Shown here: positions 7,846 to 14,416 of the stretch, piece after piece
Layout of the letters: each line of letters opens with the position of its first letter
Position numbering within the stretch: position 1 is the stretch's first letter
Assembly (NCBI RefSeq): GCF_003345355.1
Contig: NZ_QQNB01000001.1
Span: 62,001 to 126,000, forward strand
Direction of reading: 5' to 3'
Source of the DNA: Sphingomonas aracearum
GTDB lineage: Bacteria > Pseudomonadota > Alphaproteobacteria > Sphingomonadales > Sphingomonadaceae
Length of the DNA: 64,000 bases
The notes under the pieces: model-generated
Database searches by the model: none
The model's input: the letters and a program-made list of their open reading frames with translations, nothing else
What the model was told of the DNA's origin: nothing
Program-made: the position numbers and the translations under genes

Positions 7846-9855
7846 TCATTCTCCCATCAACTCGACCAGTTCCGCCACGGCAAGCGGGCCGGCACACAGG
7901 AAGCCCTGAAACAGCTGGCACCCTTCCTTTGCCAGCAGGTCCAACTGCTCGTCGGTTTCCACTCCTTCGGCGATCACCGCCAGCCCCAGCGAACGCGCCA
8001 TCTCGATCACGCCCCTCACCACCACCCGGTCCCGGGCGGTGCCGCCGATATCCTGCGCCAGTTTCTTGTCGATCTTCAGGTAATCGAGCGGCAGCGACTT
8101 CAGATAGGCAAGGCTCGAATAACCCGTGCCGAAATCGTCGATCGCCACGCGACAGCCTGCCTGTCGCAGGGTGTTCAGCAACCCTGCGGCGACACCCAGA
8201 TCGTCGATCAGCCCGCTTTCGGTGATCTCCAGCGTCAGCCGGTTGCGCGGAAAGCCGCTGGCATCGACCCGGTCGAGGAACAGGTCGGCAAAGCCCGGCC
8301 GGGCGATGTCTCCGGCCGTCAGGTTCAGCGAGAGGCGCAGCCCTGCCAGCAGGCGGGGCCAGGCGGCCGCCTGCTCCAGCACGATTCGCTGGATGTGGTC
8401 GGACAGCGGAACCTCGATGTCGGCGCGCTGCGCGGCGGCGAACAGCGCCTCCGCACCGATCGTGCCGAACTCCGGATGGCTCCAGCGTGCCAGTGCTTCC
8501 ACGCCCGTGATCGCCCGCGTGGCGATGGTCACCTGAGGCTGGAACAGGACCTGTATCTCGCCGCCGCCGATTGCCTGCCGCAAGTCCGCCGCCAGCCGGT
8601 CGAGCGGCAGGTCCGGGATGGTCCCCGCCACGCGCATGGTCACGCCGTCGGCGTCCCGCGCTTCGGCCAGCGCCTCGCTGGCGCGCCGCAGCAAAGTGGA
8701 GGCGGTATCGTCCTGCTGCGCCATCGCCACGCCGATCCGGCTTCCCAGGACGATGATGGAATCGCCCGCCACGAACGGACGGGCCAGGGCGGCGGCCACC
8801 GATCGCGCAAGATCGGCCACCTGCGCCGCCGTGGCATGAAGCGCGATCAGATATTCGGAACCCGCCGTGCGCGCGAGAAACGCGCCGTGAGGGGTTTCTT
8901 GGCGCGCGACCAGGTCGATCCGCCCCAACGCGGCACGGAGCAGCGCATCGCCGGCGCGGCGGCCATAGCTCGTGTTGACCATTTCGAAGCGGTTCAGGGA
9001 CACCAGCATGACCTGAAGATCCGTCCGGCGGCCTTCCTCGAGTTCGCGCCCGAGCCAGCGTCGGGCGCCGCCGATATCGCTGATCCCGACCATGGCATCG
9101 CGCAGCAACTCACCCGCATCCGGCACCGTTCCCAGGGGCTCGGCGATTGCCTCCACCCGCCCGCTTTGCGGGTCGAGCTGCACATGCTGCACGAACCGTC
9201 CCAGCCCGGGCAGGTCGTGAGCAAACACCGCGCGCCGTCGCGCCGCCGTGAGGCCGCGCAGGCGGGAAACCACGGCCGCGCGCTCGTCCTGCGGAAGCTG
9301 GCGGAGCAAGGTCCGCGTCGAGACCGCTTCCTCGAAGGCCAGCAATCGCGACAGCTCAGCCGTGAGGTGCACCTTCCCGTTGCTCGGATCGAAGCGCCAG
9401 CCAAGCGTGCGGGCCGTCGCCGCGCCCCAGCTCCCCGCTAGCCGTTCCGCATACCGTCCGGCGAAACGGAGCGCCTGGAGGAACTCCGTCCGGCCGAACG
9501 GACTGCACAGGAAGTGCGTCGCTCCCGCCTCGAAGAACCGCGGGAGTGCGCCGAGATCGCTCGGCGCCACCAGGACGAGCAAGGCGGCGCCCTGCTCGGC
9601 CGCCACGGCGCCCAGCGCGCCGGTGGCGCCCACGCCATCCCCCAACGCACCCCGGGCATCGACAACGGCAACAGCGGCGCCGCTGGAAGCGAAACGCTGT
9701 TCCGCGCCCACCGCCCGGCGCGCCGCGATCACCTGCCAGCCATCTTCGGCTGCCAGCATTGCCAGCTCGTCCCGCTGGTGAAAGGAAAGGACGTACAAGG
9801 GCGCCTGCGCGACCGGCAGGCTGCGTCTCTTCCTGCGGATCGTTCCGTCCCCCAT
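7846..9855 (-). CDS. EAL-domain cyclic di-GMP phosphodiesterase with degenerate GGDEF domain
   Basis: 669 aa with no membrane segment. Residues 1-~130 resemble a receiver-like alpha/beta fold (RRAVGAEQ ... ATHFLCSPFG), and a PAS-like region follows. A GGDEF-type domain spans ~265-425, but its signature near residue 332 reads AGSEY, so diguanylate cyclase activity is unlikely. The EAL domain (~430-660) keeps E-A-L-A-R (~453), DDFGTGYSS (~572), LKIDKKL and VIAEGVET, so it should hydrolyse c-di-GMP. The GGDEF remnant may bind GTP and stimulate the EAL domain, as known for similar hybrids. It is followed immediately by the DUF4440 gene. Confidence 0.88.
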   Translation of the reverse strand: MGDGTIRRKRRSLPVAQAPLYVLSFHQRDELAMLAAEDGWQVIAARRAVGAEQRFASSGAAVAVVDARGALGDGVGATGALGAVAAEQGAALLVLVAPSDLGALPRFFEAGATHFLCSPFGRTEFLQALRFAGRYAERLAGSWGAATARTLGWRFDPSNGKVHLTAELSRLLAFEEAVSTRTLLRQLPQDERAAVVSRLRGLTAARRRAVFAHDLPGLGRFVQHVQLDPQSGRVEAIAEPLGTVPDAGELLRDAMVGISDIGGARRWLGRELEEGRRTDLQVMLVSLNRFEMVNTSYGRRAGDALLRAALGRIDLVARQETPHGAFLARTAGSEYLIALHATAAQVADLARSVAAALARPFVAGDSIIVLGSRIGVAMAQQDDTASTLLRRASEALAEARDADGVTMRVAGTIPDLPLDRLAADLRQAIGGGEIQVLFQPQVTIATRAITGVEALARWSHPEFGTIGAEALFAAAQRADIEVPLSDHIQRIVLEQAAAWPRLLAGLRLSLNLTAGDIARPGFADLFLDRVDASGFPRNRLTLEITESGLIDDLGVAAGLLNTLRQAGCRVAIDDFGTGYSSLAYLKSLPLDYLKIDKKLAQDIGGTARDRVVVRGVIEMARSLGLAVIAEGVETDEQLDLLAKEGCQLFQGFLCAGPLAVAELVELMGE

Positions 9856-9931
9856 CGCGCAAGGCTTAGCTTGCCGCGCGAAAGACGCAAACGGACTTGT
9901 TCGGGGCCGGGGGAAGGCCTAGCTCCACTCC

Positions 9932-10927
9932 ATGGCCACTGCGCCCGCTCTGATGGACCAATTTGGCCGAACGATCAGCTACCTGCGGATCTCGGTGACG
10001 GATCGCTGCGACCTGCGCTGTCGGTATTGCATGGCGGAGGAGATGACGTTCCTGCCGCGCTCGGCCCTTCTCTCGCTCGAGGAGATCGCCCTGATCGCCG
10101 AGCGATTCATCGCGCGCGGCATCCGCAAGATCCGGCTGACCGGGGGCGAGCCGCTGGTGCGGCGGGACGTGGGCGAGCTGGTGCGCCGCCTGGGAAGGCA
10201 GCTCGGCAGCGGGCTCGACGAGCTGACCCTGACGACGAACGGCAACCGCCTCGCGCAGCATGCCGGGGACCTCTTCGCTGCCGGCGTGCGCCGCGTGAAC
10301 GTCAGCATGGACAGCCGCGACCCGGACGTGTTCCGCTTCGTCACCCGCCACGGCGATGTCGCGCGGGTGCTGGACGGCATCGCTGCCGCCCAGGCAGCGG
10401 GGCTGCGCGTGAAGATCAACACGGTGGCATTGAAGGGCCTGAACGAGGACGAGTTACCGTCCCTGCTCGCCTGGTGCATGGCCGAGGGGCACGATCTTAC
10501 CCTGATCGAGACGATGCCGCTCGGCCAGATCGATGAGGACCGGACCGACCGTTTCCTTCCGTTGCCGGTGGTGCTGGAGCGGCTGCAATCGACCTTCCCG
10601 CTGGTGGGCGATTCGCATTCCAGCGGCGGTCCGGCGCGCTATTGGCGCGTGGAAGAGAGCGACACCCGGCTCGGCCTCATTTCACCGCTCACCGGCAATT
10701 TTTGCGCCACCTGCAATCGCGTACGCCTCACCACGGAGGGCGTGCTCTATACGTGCCTCGGCCATGACGATTGCGTCGACCTGAAGGCTGCCGTGCGGGA
10801 GGGCGGGATCGCCGCGCTCGACCAGGCGCTCGATCGCGCGCTCGCCTCCAAGCCCGAGCGCCACGATTTCGACATCGCCGGCGCAGCGCCCGCGGTCAGC
10901 CGCCACATGAGCGTCACCGGCGGATGA
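9932..10927 (+). CDS. moaA: GTP 3',8-cyclase MoaA
   Basis: 331 aa. This radical-SAM enzyme converts GTP to 3',8-cyclo-GTP, the first step of molybdenum cofactor synthesis. The N-terminal cluster motif CDLRCRYC (CxxxCxxC) binds the SAM [4Fe-4S] cluster. The C-terminal cluster ligands are in NFCATCNRVRL...YTC. The TGGEPL segment and the C-terminal GG dipeptide needed for activity are also present. It overlaps nadK by ATGA at 10924-10927, suggesting a two-gene operon. Other moa genes are not in the window. Confidence 0.97.
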   Translation: MATAPALMDQFGRTISYLRISVTDRCDLRCRYCMAEEMTFLPRSALLSLEEIALIAERFIARGIRKIRLTGGEPLVRRDVGELVRRLGRQLGSGLDELTLTTNGNRLAQHAGDLFAAGVRRVNVSMDSRDPDVFRFVTRHGDVARVLDGIAAAQAAGLRVKINTVALKGLNEDELPSLLAWCMAEGHDLTLIETMPLGQIDEDRTDRFLPLPVVLERLQSTFPLVGDSHSSGGPARYWRVEESDTRLGLISPLTGNFCATCNRVRLTTEGVLYTCLGHDDCVDLKAAVREGGIAALDQALDRALASKPERHDFDIAGAAPAVSRHMSVTGG

Positions 10928-11706
10928 GCGAACCGTTGCCGGAGCGCCGGGCACTGGTCGCCTCCCCCACCCCGCCGGCGCAGGCCGCGGCGGCGGAACT
11001 GGCCGACAGCTTCGACTGGGTGCCGCCGGAGGAGGCGGACCTGATCGTTGCGCTGGGCGGGGACGGATTCATGCTCCAGACGCTCCATGCCATGCTGGAG
11101 CGTCGCCGCATCGTGCCGGTGTTCGGCATGAACCTGGGCACCGTGGGCTTTCTGATGAACGAGTGGCGTCGTCACGGCCTCGAGGAGCGTCTTCGGCGCA
11201 CCCGTCCCTTCAACGTCACGCCCCTCAGCATGACGGCCGAGACGATCGACGGCCAGGTGGTGCAACTGCCCGCGATCAACGAGGTCTCGCTGCTGCGCGA
11301 AACCCGGCAGACGGCGAGCCTGGAGGTCACCGTCAACGAGCGGGTCGTCCTGCCGGAACTCGCCTGCGACGGGATCCTCGTCGCCACGCCGGCCGGCTCC
11401 ACCGCCTACAACTTTTCGGCGCAGGGACCGATCCTGCCGCTCGGCTCCGCCTTGCTGGCGCTGACGCCGATCAGTCCGTTTCGTCCGCGCAGGTGGCGCG
11501 GCGCGATCCTGCCGGACAAGGCGCGCATCTCCATTCGCGTGCTGGATCCCGGCAAGCGCCCGGTTAGTGCCGTGGGCGACCAGCGCGAGGTGCGCGACGT
11601 CGCGCGGGTGGACGTGGTGATGGATCGTGCGCGCGATCTTACCCTGCTGTTCGATCCCGAACACGCGCTCGACGACCGCATCACCATGGAGCAATTCGTC
11701 TCCTGA
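10924..11706 (+). CDS. nadK: NAD kinase
   Basis: 260 aa. NadK phosphorylates NAD to NADP in the cytoplasm. The GGDG motif (VALGGDGFML, ~residue 42), the NLGTVGFLMN segment and the STAYNFSAQGPILP motif are intact. The start ATG overlaps the moaA stop (ATGA), so translation is coupled. The length is at the short end of the family, as is usual in alphaproteobacteria. The tRNA-Asn that carries the mobile element starts 88 nt downstream. Confidence 0.96.
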   Translation: MSEPLPERRALVASPTPPAQAAAAELADSFDWVPPEEADLIVALGGDGFMLQTLHAMLERRRIVPVFGMNLGTVGFLMNEWRRHGLEERLRRTRPFNVTPLSMTAETIDGQVVQLPAINEVSLLRETRQTASLEVTVNERVVLPELACDGILVATPAGSTAYNFSAQGPILPLGSALLALTPISPFRPRRWRGAILPDKARISIRVLDPGKRPVSAVGDQREVRDVARVDVVMDRARDLTLLFDPEHALDDRITMEQFVS

Positions 11707-11794
11707 TTTTCCGCCGAAAAGGCGCTTGCGCTTTCGCGAATCCCGCTGCTATAGGCGCGCCTCCCGACGCGGACACAACCGCACGCGACGGTAT

Positions 11795-11869
11795 TCCCTG
11801 ATAGCTCAGCGGTAGAGCTCTCGACTGTTAATCGAGCGGCCGTAGGTTCGAATCCTACTCAGGGAGCCA
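11795..11869 (+). tRNA. tRNA-Asn (anticodon GTT), CCA encoded
   Basis: Acceptor stem TCCCTGA pairs with TCAGGGA. The D-stem is GCTC/GAGC. The anticodon stem is CTCGA/TCGAG with loop CTGTTAA, giving anticodon GTT at 11827-11829. The TTCGAAT T-loop and the genomic CCA (11867-11869) are present. Its 3' end is the attachment site of the neighbouring element, and insertion leaves the tRNA intact. Confidence 0.97.
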
Positions 11870-11877
11870 CCGTTCAG
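11853..11877 (+). repeat. attL: left 25-bp attachment-site repeat
   Basis: A 25-bp sequence, identical to 23956-23980, starts in the T-arm of the tRNA-Asn (TCCTACTCAGGGAGCCA) and runs 8 nt past the CCA. The bases on both sides differ between copies, so the identity block is exactly 25 bp. This is the core crossover region duplicated by site-specific integration. Confidence 0.95.
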
Positions 11878-11957
11878 GCGTTAAGTGCCTGCTTTTGCTG
11901 GGTTTTCTTCCAGATCAGATTTTCGGTTCCCACAAAAGGGCACCACTCGCGATAGCG

Positions 11958-11980
11958 TCCGCCCGATCGCACCGGGCGGA
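11958..11980 (-). terminator. Hairpin downstream of the acidic-protein gene
   Basis: TCCGCCCG-N7-CGGGCGGA, with perfect 8-bp arms, lies 7 nt beyond the stop of the leftward gene ending at 11988. No T-run follows. It may end the leftward HTH/acidic-protein transcript before it reaches the tRNA. Confidence 0.45.
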
Positions 11981-11987
11981 ACTTCTA

Positions 11988-12542
11988 TCAGAGGCCGCGG
12001 ACCTCCACGCCGCTGATCGTCACCACCCCATTGCTGCGCAGGTAGTACCGTGGCCTCCCGGTGTACCCATCCCGCCGCATGTCGCAGCGGGTCGCCCTGA
12101 GGCGCCGCACATGGTGGGCGCGTGCCTCCGGTTCATCGTCCTCCTGCTCGTCATCGGCGTAGCATCTGCCATCCATTACGGGCGAGCCCCACTCCGGCAG
12201 GGTTCCCGGTTCGCTGTCCTCTTCGCCATCGCAAGGGCCATCGTCAGCGGCGGTGTCGTCGTCGTCTTCCTCGTCATCCTCATTCGCCGCCCCGGCGCGC
12301 ATGGAGGCGGGCTGTCGCATGTCGGCGGATGGCTCCAGCCACGCAACGTCCTGTTCGTCGCCGCTTGGCTCGCCGTCCGGTTCTTCCTCAAGGTCGGGAT
12401 CGCCGCCCAGCTCGTCCATGAAGGCAATCAGGGCGTCAATCTGATCTCCGATCTCCTTTGCCGCACCGCGACGGCCCAGCGCGGCCGGCAGGTCGAACAC
12501 GGGCATTGTCGTGCCAGCGGCGATGATGCGTAGCTCAAGCAT
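11988..12542 (-). CDS. Highly acidic hypothetical protein of the element
   Basis: 184 aa, function not recognised. The first ~50 residues (AAGTTMPVFDLPAALGRR ... IDALIAFMDELGGDPDLE) resemble a short family of hypothetical proteins seen in alphaproteobacterial genomes and prophages. The middle, residues ~50-140, is dominated by Asp and Glu with runs such as NEDDEEDDDD, and the C-terminus turns basic (RRLRATRCDMRRDGYTGRPR). It overlaps the preceding HTH gene by 8 nt, so the two form an operon. The acidic middle could mimic DNA, but that is only a guess from composition. Confidence 0.65.
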   Translation of the reverse strand: MLELRIIAAGTTMPVFDLPAALGRRGAAKEIGDQIDALIAFMDELGGDPDLEEEPDGEPSGDEQDVAWLEPSADMRQPASMRAGAANEDDEEDDDDTAADDGPCDGEEDSEPGTLPEWGSPVMDGRCYADDEQEDDEPEARAHHVRRLRATRCDMRRDGYTGRPRYYLRSNGVVTISGVEVRGL

Positions 12543-12816
12543 GGCTCGCCTCCCCGCTCAGAACCGCCTCAATGCGCGCGAGCAATGCGGGACGCGGTTG
12601 CCGGCCGGCGCGCAGGCCATCCAGCAGGCTGTTGCTGTTGCCCAGGAGCTTGCCCAGCGCGCCTTCGCTCATTCCGTGCTGCCGGCGGAACGCCTCGATG
12701 CGATCGATCAGCGTAGGGGTTTGCTTCCCGAAACGGGAAAGCTGTCGGGCGCTGGGGAGATAGTCCGAGCGCGGCGGGAGGCGCCGGCTTGGGGGGTTGC
12801 TCGTAAAACGATGCAT
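12535..12816 (-). CDS. Cro/CI-type helix-turn-helix protein
   Basis: 93 aa from the ATG at 12816 (MHRFTSNPPSRR...); a longer in-frame start at 12855 is less likely. The C-terminal half (IDRIEAFRRQHGMSEGALGKLL ... followed by LLARIEAVL) reads as an XRE-like HTH: scaffold helix, 'MSEGALGKLLGNS' turn and recognition helix. The N-terminal 40 residues are basic and Pro/Arg-rich. By position, next to a divergent promoter region and near the left end of the element, it could be the lysogeny-type regulator, but it lacks the C-terminal protease domain of CI. Confidence 0.65.
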   Translation of the reverse strand: MHRFTSNPPSRRLPPRSDYLPSARQLSRFGKQTPTLIDRIEAFRRQHGMSEGALGKLLGNSNSLLDGLRAGRQPRPALLARIEAVLSGEASHA

Positions 12817-13179
12817 GGTTGTTGCTTTCGGTTTGGCCTTCCACAGCCATCCCAAGCGTCGGGCTTGGAGCCGGGGAGTGGAAAACGGACCGAAAGACCG
12901 CTCGGCGTGCTTTTAAGCTTTCGCTCTGGACATGGCGCACCGTCCCCGGCCATAAAGGCCAAGTTCGATGCGCACCGCCAAGCGCGCTTCGCAGCTTCGG
13001 CAAAAGCCCCGCGCCAACGGGTCTGTTGCCTATTTCAGTTCCGGGTTTCCACACCCACCGGACGAAATGCCACCATCATAGACTCAGCGCAAGCATCCTC
13101 CGCCAAGGGGATCGCTTTCGCGCGCTGGACTCTTGCCCCCGTTCTCATCCAAACTCATTGCGAACAGGAGATGTCTGCA
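12817..13179. promoter_or_regulatory. Divergent control region of the element (no gene seen)
   Basis: A 363-nt gap separates the leftward HTH/acidic pair from the rightward cargo block, so it must hold both promoters. No convincing ORF, tRNA or strong repeat is present. The AGGAG at 13166-13170 decides the start of the following gene: it abuts an ATG at 13171 with no spacing but lies 9 nt from the ATG at 13180. Confidence 0.4.
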
Positions 13180-13662
13180 ATGGGTGAGTTCGACGATTTC
13201 ACGCGGCAGTTGCGCGATCAGCACCAGACCAAAGCTGATGAATATGCAGCGAATGAAGAGCGGAAGCGGCAGGAGCGCACCGCCGAATGGGATCGGCAAA
13301 AGGCCACCCTCGAGCAAGTAACGGCTAACATCTTCGCCGAAGCCACGCGCGCATGTCATGCCCAAGGAATCAGGGTGGTCGTAGGCACCAATTGGAGCCA
13401 CGGCGACATCACCGATCCAGTGATTGAGTTCCAGGTATTCGGCCCGAAGAAAAGACCCTTCGATGATAGCACTTACGAGGTGTCCTCGAACAAGGCCCTA
13501 TTCCGCGTCGATAATGGCAGGGTCGTGGCTAAGGTTGTGAAACAAGCGTACGCCAGTAACGTGGGTGTAGATTACGTCGGGTACGACGATGATGGAGCGC
13601 GCCAAGCAACTAAGGCGGTGATAGCATCTTATTTCGATGAGATTAGTCCAGAAAGATCTTAG
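13180..13662 (+). CDS. Hypothetical cargo protein, N-terminal coiled coil
   Basis: 160 aa from the ATG at 13180, chosen because AGGAG is 9 nt upstream; the ATG at 13171 has no spacer. Function not recognised. Residues ~5-55 are charged and heptad-like (RDQHQTKADEYAANEERKRQ), suggesting a coiled coil. The rest looks like a compact alpha/beta domain with a 'GDITDPVIEFQVFG' strand region and no cysteine pairs or nuclease signature that I can see. Codon use is less GC-biased than in the chromosome, consistent with recent acquisition. It is first of three rightward genes. Confidence 0.65.
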   Translation: MGEFDDFTRQLRDQHQTKADEYAANEERKRQERTAEWDRQKATLEQVTANIFAEATRACHAQGIRVVVGTNWSHGDITDPVIEFQVFGPKKRPFDDSTYEVSSNKALFRVDNGRVVAKVVKQAYASNVGVDYVGYDDDGARQATKAVIASYFDEISPERS

Positions 13663-13678
13663 ACTCTATCCTTCGAAT

Positions 13679-14119
13679 ATGGCTCGCTCGCGCATATGGT
13701 CGGATAAGGATCAACGCCGAATGGAGCTTTATTCGCTTGGCCTCAATGATCGCATGATCGCGGAGACCGAGGGCGTCGGGCGGCACGCGATTTGCGACTG
13801 GCGCCACGCCAGGTCCCTTCCTGCGAATGACAGCCTTACCATCCGCTTCGACTATGCTTCGAAAACACGCCAGGAGGTGCGCGCCGAACGCATCCGCCTC
13901 ATGAAGCTTGGTTGGACCGATGAGGCCATCGCCTACCATCAGCAACGGCACCGCAAAGCCATTTATGACTTCCGAAAACGCCAGGGACTGCAACTCGCGA
14001 CTGGCTCGCTAGATGATCTTCCGCAAATCGTGAGCTACGATGCCAGCTTCGGCGAAAGGCATCTTGCCGACTCAAGCTGGTCCAACTGGCTTGAGGAAAT
14101 GGGCGCCACTGTTTGGTGA
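13679..14119 (+). CDS. Protein with two tandem HTH-like repeats
   Basis: 146 aa from the ATG at 13679; an upstream in-frame ATG at 13637 overlaps the previous gene. Two related segments can be aligned: RRMELYSLGLNDRMIAETEG plus VGRHAICDWRHARSL (~residues 12-46) and ERIRLMKLGWTDEAIAYHQQ plus RHRKAIYDFRKRQGL (~residues 76-110). Each has the pattern R-L/M-x-L-G-(L/W)-(N/T)-D-x-x-I-A followed by a recognition-like helix (A-I-x-D-(W/F)-R), as in homeodomain-like HTHs that test for 'when to act' positions in phage proteins. DNA binding is therefore likely; the target is unknown. The C-terminus is Trp-rich (SSWSNWLEEMGATVW). Confidence 0.65.
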   Translation: MARSRIWSDKDQRRMELYSLGLNDRMIAETEGVGRHAICDWRHARSLPANDSLTIRFDYASKTRQEVRAERIRLMKLGWTDEAIAYHQQRHRKAIYDFRKRQGLQLATGSLDDLPQIVSYDASFGERHLADSSWSNWLEEMGATVW

Positions 14120-14135
14120 TACAATGGAGGGGTAA

Positions 14136-14333
14136 TTGGCAGAGGAACCGTTCAAAAAGGGCGACGTGGTTGCGCTTAAGTCGGGAAGCGAGCTGCTCAC
14201 TGTCGAGGCGGTTCAGCAGTTTCGCGACGGCAGAGGGTGGCTGGTTGAGGTACTCTGGTTTACGGAAGATGGCTTCAAACGGATGAGCGCCACTTCAGAG
14301 GTCTTCGAACCGGCAGAGGAAGCCAAGGATTAA
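14136..14333 (+). CDS. YodC/DUF2158-like small protein
   Basis: 65 aa. The TTG start is preceded by GGAGGGG a few nt upstream, a strong ribosome binding site that decides the start. The N-terminus FKKGDVVALKSGSELLTVE matches the DUF2158/YodC pattern (F-x-x-G-D-V-V-x-L-K-S-G), and 'LVEVLWF' matches its C-terminal strand. YodC-like proteins are small beta-barrels of unknown function that are often seen on mobile elements. It is last in the rightward cargo block and is followed by a strong hairpin. Confidence 0.7.
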   Translation: MAEEPFKKGDVVALKSGSELLTVEAVQQFRDGRGWLVEVLWFTEDGFKRMSATSEVFEPAEEAKD

Positions 14334-14340
14334 GGCGGGT

Positions 14341-14377
14341 GAGGCCGGGAGGGAACGAGGGACAACCTCCCGGCCTC
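14341..14377. terminator. Bidirectional hairpin terminator between convergent element operons
   Basis: Perfect 12-bp arms GAGGCCGGGAGG / CCTCCCGGCCTC are separated by 13 nt. The hairpin lies 8 nt after the YodC-like stop and 40 nt from the stop of the convergent tail-tip gene, so it can serve both transcripts. Confidence 0.65.
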
Positions 14378-14416
14378 TAGCGCAGCGGCATTTCCCGATA
14401 CCGCCACGCTATCTCT

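Noticed and set aside
12511..13662. 383-aa frame covering the divergent control region of the element
   Set aside because: The first ~220 codons overlap the oppositely oriented HTH gene and have no protein-like pattern. Only the part from 13180, with a good ribosome binding site, was kept.
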